Source: Aegilops tauschii subsp. strangulata (Eukaryota; Streptophyta; Magnoliopsida; Poales; Poaceae). Taken from it: DNA of 64,000 nt. Each line of letters opens with the position of its first letter. Position 1 is the stretch's first letter. The stretch is taken from contig NC_053039.3 of NCBI RefSeq assembly GCF_002575655.3, forward strand, positions 47,121,290 through 47,185,289, given 5' to 3'. A program made the translations under genes and the position numbers. Under the pieces are notes generated by a model. It ran no database searches and was not told where the DNA came from. It saw only the letters and a list, made by a program, of their open reading frames with translations. Below, one piece after another: positions 58,746-64,000 of this stretch.

Positions 58746-60158
58746 AGCTCGCGTATAGCTCCCCTGTTTTATTTTTGATATGTTCCTAGAGAAAACTAAG
58801 TTGAAAGATGATAGTAGCAATGATGCCGACTGGGTCCGTGATCTGAGGATTATCCTCATTGCTGCACAGAAAGAATTATGTCCTTGATGCACCGCTTGGT
58901 GACAGACCTATTGCAGGAGTATATGCAAACGTTATGAATGTTTGGCAAGCTCGATATGATGACTACTTGATAGTTTAGTGCACCATGCTTTAAGGCTTAA
59001 AACCGGGACTTCAAAAACGTTTTGAACGCCATGGAGCATATGAGATGTTCCAAGAGTTGAAATTAGTATTTCAGACTCATGCCCGTGTCGCGAGGTATGA
59101 GACCTCTGACAGTACTTTGCCTACAAGATGGAGGAGAATAGCTCAACCAGTGAGCATGTGCTCAGATTGTCTGGGTACTACAATCGCTTGAATCAAGTGG
59201 GAGTTAATCTTCCAGATAATATAGTGATTGATAGTGTTCTCTAGTCACTATCACCAAGCTAATAGAACTTCGTGATGAACTATAATATGCAAGGGATGAC
59301 GAAAACGATTCCCGAGCTCTTCGTGATGCTGAAATCGGTGAAGGTAGAAATCAAGAAAAAGCATCAAGTGTTGATTGTTGACAAGACCACTAGTTTCAAG
59401 TAAAAGGGCAAAGGGATAGAAAGGGAACTTCAAGAAGAATGGCAAGCAAGTTGCCACTCCCATGAAGAAGCTCAAAGCTGGACCTAAGCCTGAAACTGAG
59501 TGCTTCTACTGCAAAGGGAATGATCACCAGAAGCGGAACTACCCCAAATATTTGGCGGATAAGAAGGATGGAAAAGTGAACAAAGGTATATTTGATATAC
59601 AGATTACTGATGTGTACTTTACTAGTGTTCATAGCAACCCCTGGGTATTTGATACCGGTTCAGTTGCTAAGATTAGTAACTCAAAACGGGAGTTGCAGAA
59701 TGAACAGAGACTAGTTAAGGGTGAAGTGACGATGTGTGTTGGAAGTGGTTCCAAGATTGATATGATCATCATCGCACACTCCCTATACTTTCGGGATTAG
59801 TGTTGAAACCTAAATAAATGTTATTTGGTGTTTGCGTTGAGCATGAATATGATTTGATCACGATTATTACAATATGGTTATTCATTTAAAGTCAGAGAAT
59901 AATTGTTGTTCTGTTTACATGAATAAAACCTTCGATGGTCATACATCCAATGAAAATAGTTTGTTGGATCTCGATCGTAGTGATACACATATTCATAATA
60001 TTGAAGCCAAAAGATGCAAAGTTAATAATGATAGTGCAACTTATTTGTGGCACTGCCGTTTAGGTCATATAGGTATAAAGCGCATGAAGAAACTCCATAC
60101 TGATGGGCTTTTGGAATCACTTGATTATGAATCACTTGGTGCTTGCGAACCATGCCTC
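58746..60158 (+). pseudogene. Decayed gag and pol start of the third element
   Basis: The gag start is ATA (58746-58748) where the related copies have ATG. Gag similarity continues with several stops and indels. The knuckle reads CFYCKGNDHQKRNY (about 59502-59543), with its last Cys lost. Protease reads VFDTGSVAKIS and ends at TAG 59798-59800. The pre-integrase segment YLWHCRLGHIGIKRMKKLH leads to CEPCL at the BARE/WIS insertion. Lesions match those at 4676-5491. Confidence 0.8.
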
Positions 60159-61863
60159 TATTGGAAATATGCCCTAGAGGCAATAATAAATGGTTATTAT
60201 TATATTTCTTTGTTCATGGTAATTGTCTATTATTCATGCTATAATTGTATTGTCCGGAAATCGTAATACATGTGTGAATACATAGACCACAACGTGTCCC
60301 TATTAAGCCTCTAGTTGACTAGCTCGTTGATCAACAGATAGTCATGGTTTCCTGACTATGGAAATTGGATGTCATTGATAACGGGATCACATCATTAGGA
60401 GAATGATGTGATGGACAAGACCCAATCCTAAGCATAGCATAAAAGATCGTGTAGTTTCGTTTGCTAGAGCTTTTCCAATGTCAAGTATCTTTTCCTTAGA
60501 CCATGAGATCGTGCAACTCCCGGATACCGTAGGAGTGCTTTGGGTGTGCCAAACGTCACAACGTAACTGGGTGACTATAAAGGTGCACTACGGGCATCTC
60601 CGAAAGTATCTGTTGGGTTGGCACGGATCGAGACTGGGATTTGTCACTCCGTGCGACGGAGAGGTATCTCTGGGCCCACTCGGTAATGCATCATCATAAT
60701 GAGCTCAATGTGACTAAGGCGTTAGTCACGGGATCATGCATTGCGGTACGAGTAAAGAGACTTGCCGGTAACGAGATTGAACAAGGTATTGGGATACCGA
60801 CGATCGAATCTCGGGCAAGTAACATACCGATTGACAAAGGGAATTGTATACGGGATTGACTGAATCCTCGACATCGTGGTTCATCCGATGAGATCATCGT
60901 GGAACATGTGGGAGCCAACATGGGTATCCAGATCCCGCTATTGGTTATTGACCGGAGAGGCGTCTCGGTCATGTATGCATGTCTCCCGAACCCGTAGGGT
61001 CTACACACTTAAGGTTCAGTGACGCTAGGATTGTAGAGATATATGTATGCGGAAACCCGCAAGTTTTTCGGAGTCCCGGATGAGATCACGGACGTCACGA
61101 GAGGTTCCGGAATGGTCCGGAGGTGAAGAATTATATATAGGAAGTCCAGTTTCGGCCACCGGGAAAGTTTCGGGGGTTACCGGTATTGTACCGGGACCAC
61201 CGGAAGGGTCCCGGGGGTCCATCGGGTGGGGCCACCTATCCCGGAGGGCCCCATGGGCTGAAAGTGGAAGGGAACCAGCCCCTAGTGGGCTGGGCGCCCC
61301 CCCATGCGCCTAGGGTTGGGAACCCTAGGGTGGGGGGACTTCCCCCTTGCCTTGGGGGGCAAGGCAACCCCTTCCCCCCCTTTTGGCCGCCCCCCCCTTG
61401 AGATCCCATCTCTAGGGCCGGCGCCCCCCCAGGGGGCCTATATAAAGGGGGGGAGGAAGGGCAGCAACCTACAGCCTTGGGCGCCTCCCTCCTCCCCTGC
61501 AACGCCTCTCTCTCTCTCGCAGAAGCTCGGCGAAGCCCTGCCGGAGACCCGCTACATCCATCACCACACCGTCGTGCTGCTGGATCTCCATCAACCTCTC
61601 CTTCCCCCTTGCTGGATCAAGAAGGAGGAGACGTCGCTGCACCGTACGTGTGTTGAACGCGGAGGTGCCGTCCGTTCGGCACTCGGTCATCGGTGATTTG
61701 GATCACGGCGAGTACGACTCCGTCATCCACGTTCATTGGAACGCTTCCGCTCGCGATCTACAAGGGTATGTAGATGCACTCCTTTCCCCTCGTTGCTAGT
61801 AGACTCCATAGATGCATCTTGGTGAGCGTAGGAAAATTTTAAATTATTCTACGATTCCCAACA
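60159..61863 (+). repeat. 5' LTR of the BARE/WIS-type element
   Basis: This 1705-bp LTR begins TATTGGAAATATGCC (TG expected, TA seen) and ends GATTCCCAACA. A TATA box TATATAAA is at 61439-61446. Confidence 0.88.
61439..61446 (+). promoter_or_regulatory. TATA box of the BARE/WIS LTR
   Basis: TATATAAA follows a G/C-rich upstream block and precedes the U5-like region, as in BARE1. Confidence 0.6.
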
Positions 61864-61864
61864 G

Positions 61865-61881
61865 TGGCATCATGAGCCAGG
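61865..61881 (+). other. Primer binding site of the BARE/WIS element
   Basis: TGGCATCATGAGCCAGG is one base inside the LTR, a Met tRNA-type site. Confidence 0.7.
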
Positions 61882-63175
61882 CCTATGCGTAGTTACTATG
61901 CACGAGTAGAACACAAAGCAGTTGTGGGCGTTGAGTTTGCCAATTCTTCTTGCCGCTACTAGTCGTTTCTTGTTTCGGCGGCATTGTAGGATGAAGCGGC
62001 CCGGACCGACCTTACACGTACGCTTACGTGAGACAGGTTCCACCGACTGACATGCACTAGTTGCATAAGGTGGCTAGCGGGTGTCTGTCTCTCCTACTTT
62101 AGTCGGAACGGATTCGATGAAAAGGGTCCTTATGAAGGGTAAACAGAAATTGGCAAATCACGTTGTGGTCATACGTAGGTAAGAAAACGTTCTTGCTAGA
62201 AACCTACAAACCACGTAAAAACTTGCAACAACAATTAGAGGACGTCTAACTTGTTTTTGCAGCAAGTGCTATGTGATGTGATATGGCCAGAAGATGTGAT
62301 GAATGATATATGTGATGTATGAGATTGATCATATTCTTGTAATAGGAATCACGACTTGCATGTCGATGAGCATGACAACCGGCAGGAGCCATAGGAGTTG
62401 TCTTTATTATTTTGTATGACCTGCGTGTCATTGAATAACGCCATGTAAATTACTTTACGTTGTTGCTACATGCGTTAGCCATAGAAGTAGAAATAATCGT
62501 TGGCGTGACGACTTCATGAAGACACAATGATGGAGATCATGATGATGGAGATCATGGTGTCATGCCGGTGACGAAGATGATCATGGTGCCCCGAAGATGA
62601 AGATCAAAGGAGCATAATGATATTGGCCATATCATGTCACTATTTGATTGCATGTGATGTTTATCATGTTTTTGCATCTTATTTGCTTAGAACGACGGTA
62701 GTAAGTAAGATGATCCCTTATAATAATTTCAAGAATGTGTTCACCCTAACTATGCACCGTTGCGAAGGTTCGTTGTTTCGAAGCACCACGTGATGATCGG
62801 GTGTGATAGATTCTAACGTTCGAATACAATGGGTGTTGACGAGCCTAGCATGTACAGACATGGCCTCAGAACACACGCAATACACATAGGTTGACTTGAC
62901 GAGCCTAGCATGTACAGACATGGCCTCGGAACACGGAGGACCGAAAGGTCGAGCATGAGTCGTATAGAAGATACGATCAACATGGAGATGTTCACCGATC
63001 TTGACTAGTCCGTCTCACGTGATGATCGGACACGGCCTAGTTAACTCGGATCATGTTTCACTTAGATGACTAGAGGGATGTCTATCTGAGTGGGAGTTCA
63101 TTAAATAATTTGATTAGATGAACTTAATTATCATGAACTTAGTCTAAAATCTTTACACCATGTCTTGTAGATCAA
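61882..63175 (+). other. Leader of the BARE/WIS element
   Basis: About 1.3 kb untranslated. A 56-58 bp duplicated segment with GACGAGCCTAGCATGTACAG occurs at 62838 and 62899. Small ORFs are not credible. Confidence 0.7.
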
Positions 63176-64000
63176 ATGGCCAACGTTGTCCTCAATTTCA
63201 ACGCGTTCCTAGAGAAAACCAAGCTGAAAGATGATGGCAGCAACTATACGGACTGGGTTCGGAACCTGAGGCTCATCCTCATAGTAGCCAAGAAAGATTA
63301 TGTCTTAGAAGCACCGCTAGGTGAAGCACCAATCCCAGAGAACCAAGACATTATGAACGCTTGGCAATCACGTGCTGATGATTACTCCCTCGTTCAGTGC
63401 GGCATGCTTTACAGCTTAGAACCGGGTCTCCAAAAGCGTTTTGAGAAACATGGAGCATATGAGATGTTCGAGGAGCTGAAACTGGTTTTTCAAGCTCATG
63501 CCCGGGTCGAGAGATATGATGTCTCCGACAAGTTCTTCAGCTGTAAAATGGAGGAGAACAGTTCTGTTAGTGAGCACATACTCAGACTGTCTTGGTTGCA
63601 CAACCGCTTGTCTCAGCTGGGAGTCAATCTCCCGGATGACGCGGTCATTGACAGAATCCTCCAGTCGCTTCCACCAAGCTACAAGAGCTTTGTGATGAAC
63701 TACATTATGCAGGGGATGGAAAAGACCATTCCCGAGGTATATTCAATGCTGAAATCAGCGGAAGGGGAGATCAGAAAAGAACATCAAGTGTTGATGGTGA
63801 ATAAAACCACTAAGTTCAAGAAGGGCAAGGGTAAGAAGAACTTCAAGAAGGACGGCAAGGGAGTTGCCGCGCCCGGTAAACCAGTTACTGGGAAGAAGTC
63901 AAAGAATGGACCCAAGCCTGAAACTGAGTGCTATTATTGCAAGGGAAGTGGTCACTGGAAGCGGAACTGCCCCAAATACTTAGCGGACAAGAAGAAGGCC
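63176..64000 (+). CDS. Gag of the BARE/WIS-type element (open to the window edge)
   Basis: ATG 63176 follows TAGATCAA, the same context as the ATGs at 38492 and 41363. The frame stays open for 275 codons to the last base. It starts MANVVLNFNAFLEKTKLKDD and includes the Copia gag core (DDYSLVQCGMLYSLEPGLQK, SLPPSYKSFVMNY). A Lys-rich linker leads to the zinc knuckle CYYCKGSGHWKRNC (codons about 252-265), followed by the PKYLADKK region at the Gag-protease boundary. Gag packages element RNA into virus-like particles in the cytoplasm. No lesion is visible, unlike the other gag copies here, which supports a younger insertion. Confidence 0.88.
   Translation, partial: MANVVLNFNAFLEKTKLKDDGSNYTDWVRNLRLILIVAKKDYVLEAPLGEAPIPENQDIMNAWQSRADDYSLVQCGMLYSLEPGLQKRFEKHGAYEMFEELKLVFQAHARVERYDVSDKFFSCKMEENSSVSEHILRLSWLHNRLSQLGVNLPDDAVIDRILQSLPPSYKSFVMNYIMQGMEKTIPEVYSMLKSAEGEIRKEHQVLMVNKTTKFKKGKGKKNFKKDGKGVAAPGKPVTGKKSKNGPKPETECYYCKGSGHWKRNCPKYLADKKKA

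Larger units (their letters stand above)
46393..60158 (+). mobile_element. Third Angela-like element, nested in the 3' LTR and itself interrupted twice
   Basis: The 5' LTR (46393-48131), primer site and leader run to 49017. A reversed solo LTR occupies 49018-58414; the leader then continues (58420-58745), with decayed gag and pol to 60158, where a BARE/WIS element begins. The rest lies beyond the window. Removing the solo LTR restores GATAAGCTCTACGTTCACATA, matching the leader at 38140. Confidence 0.85.
60159..64000 (+). mobile_element. BARE1/WIS-type Copia element, 5' part (continues beyond the window)
   Basis: The 5' LTR, primer site, leader and open gag are present up to the window edge. 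Inserted in the integrase region of the third element after GCCTC (60154-60158), the presumed left TSD. LTR sequence differs clearly from the Angela-type copies, although the start TTGGAAATATGCCCTAGAGG is shared. Confidence 0.88.

Overview
The window is nuclear DNA from a grass, almost certainly wheat or a close Triticeae relative. The organism call is an inference from repeat content. The sequence is dominated by nested LTR retrotransposons of the Angela/BARE1/WIS Copia group, a Tat-like Ty3/gypsy element and an Athila-like element, plus CACTA-type repeats, a MITE, a LINE tail and a small TRIM-like element. I see no host gene that I can support. Nearly every coding region is a transposon gene, and most are broken by stops and frameshifts.

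Left part (1-22,900). A minus-strand CCHC zinc-knuckle pseudogene runs off the left edge. A 1.2 kb LTR element (1787-2993) with matching 5-bp target duplications follows, then a scrap of gypsy RT/RNase H. A 5'-truncated Angela-type element (4670-22900) comes next. It is split by a 13.4 kb Tat-like gypsy element (5492-18906, TSD GCGGG). The gypsy element carries decayed gag-pol with two RNase H regions and, downstream of pol, a multi-exon gene on the opposite strand (17390-13790).

Middle (22,901-35,534). This is low-complexity, gene-free DNA: AT-rich degenerate arrays arranged as mirror-image modules, a palindromic minisatellite, a MITE with clear TIRs, a short stretch of organelle-like composition, a CACTA right end (33288) and a LINE 3' tail ending in poly-A.

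Right part (35,535-64,000). An Angela element begins at 35535 and contains two successive gag-pol units, joined inside RT at about 41197. Its 3' LTR is interrupted at 46393 by a third Angela-like element. That element's leader holds a reverse-oriented solo LTR (49018-58414, TSD CTACG). The solo LTR is in turn split by a 7.6 kb Athila-like element (50494-58135, TSD CTAAG) with one intact ORF and no pol. The third element's pol is cut at 60159 by a BARE/WIS-type element whose 5' LTR, leader and fully open gag run to the window end.

Functionally the window is a set of replication-defective retroelements. The only uninterrupted element ORFs are the Athila-like 377-aa ORF and the gag at 63176-64000. 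Coordinates of LTR ends and TSDs were read directly. Family names are recognition-based.
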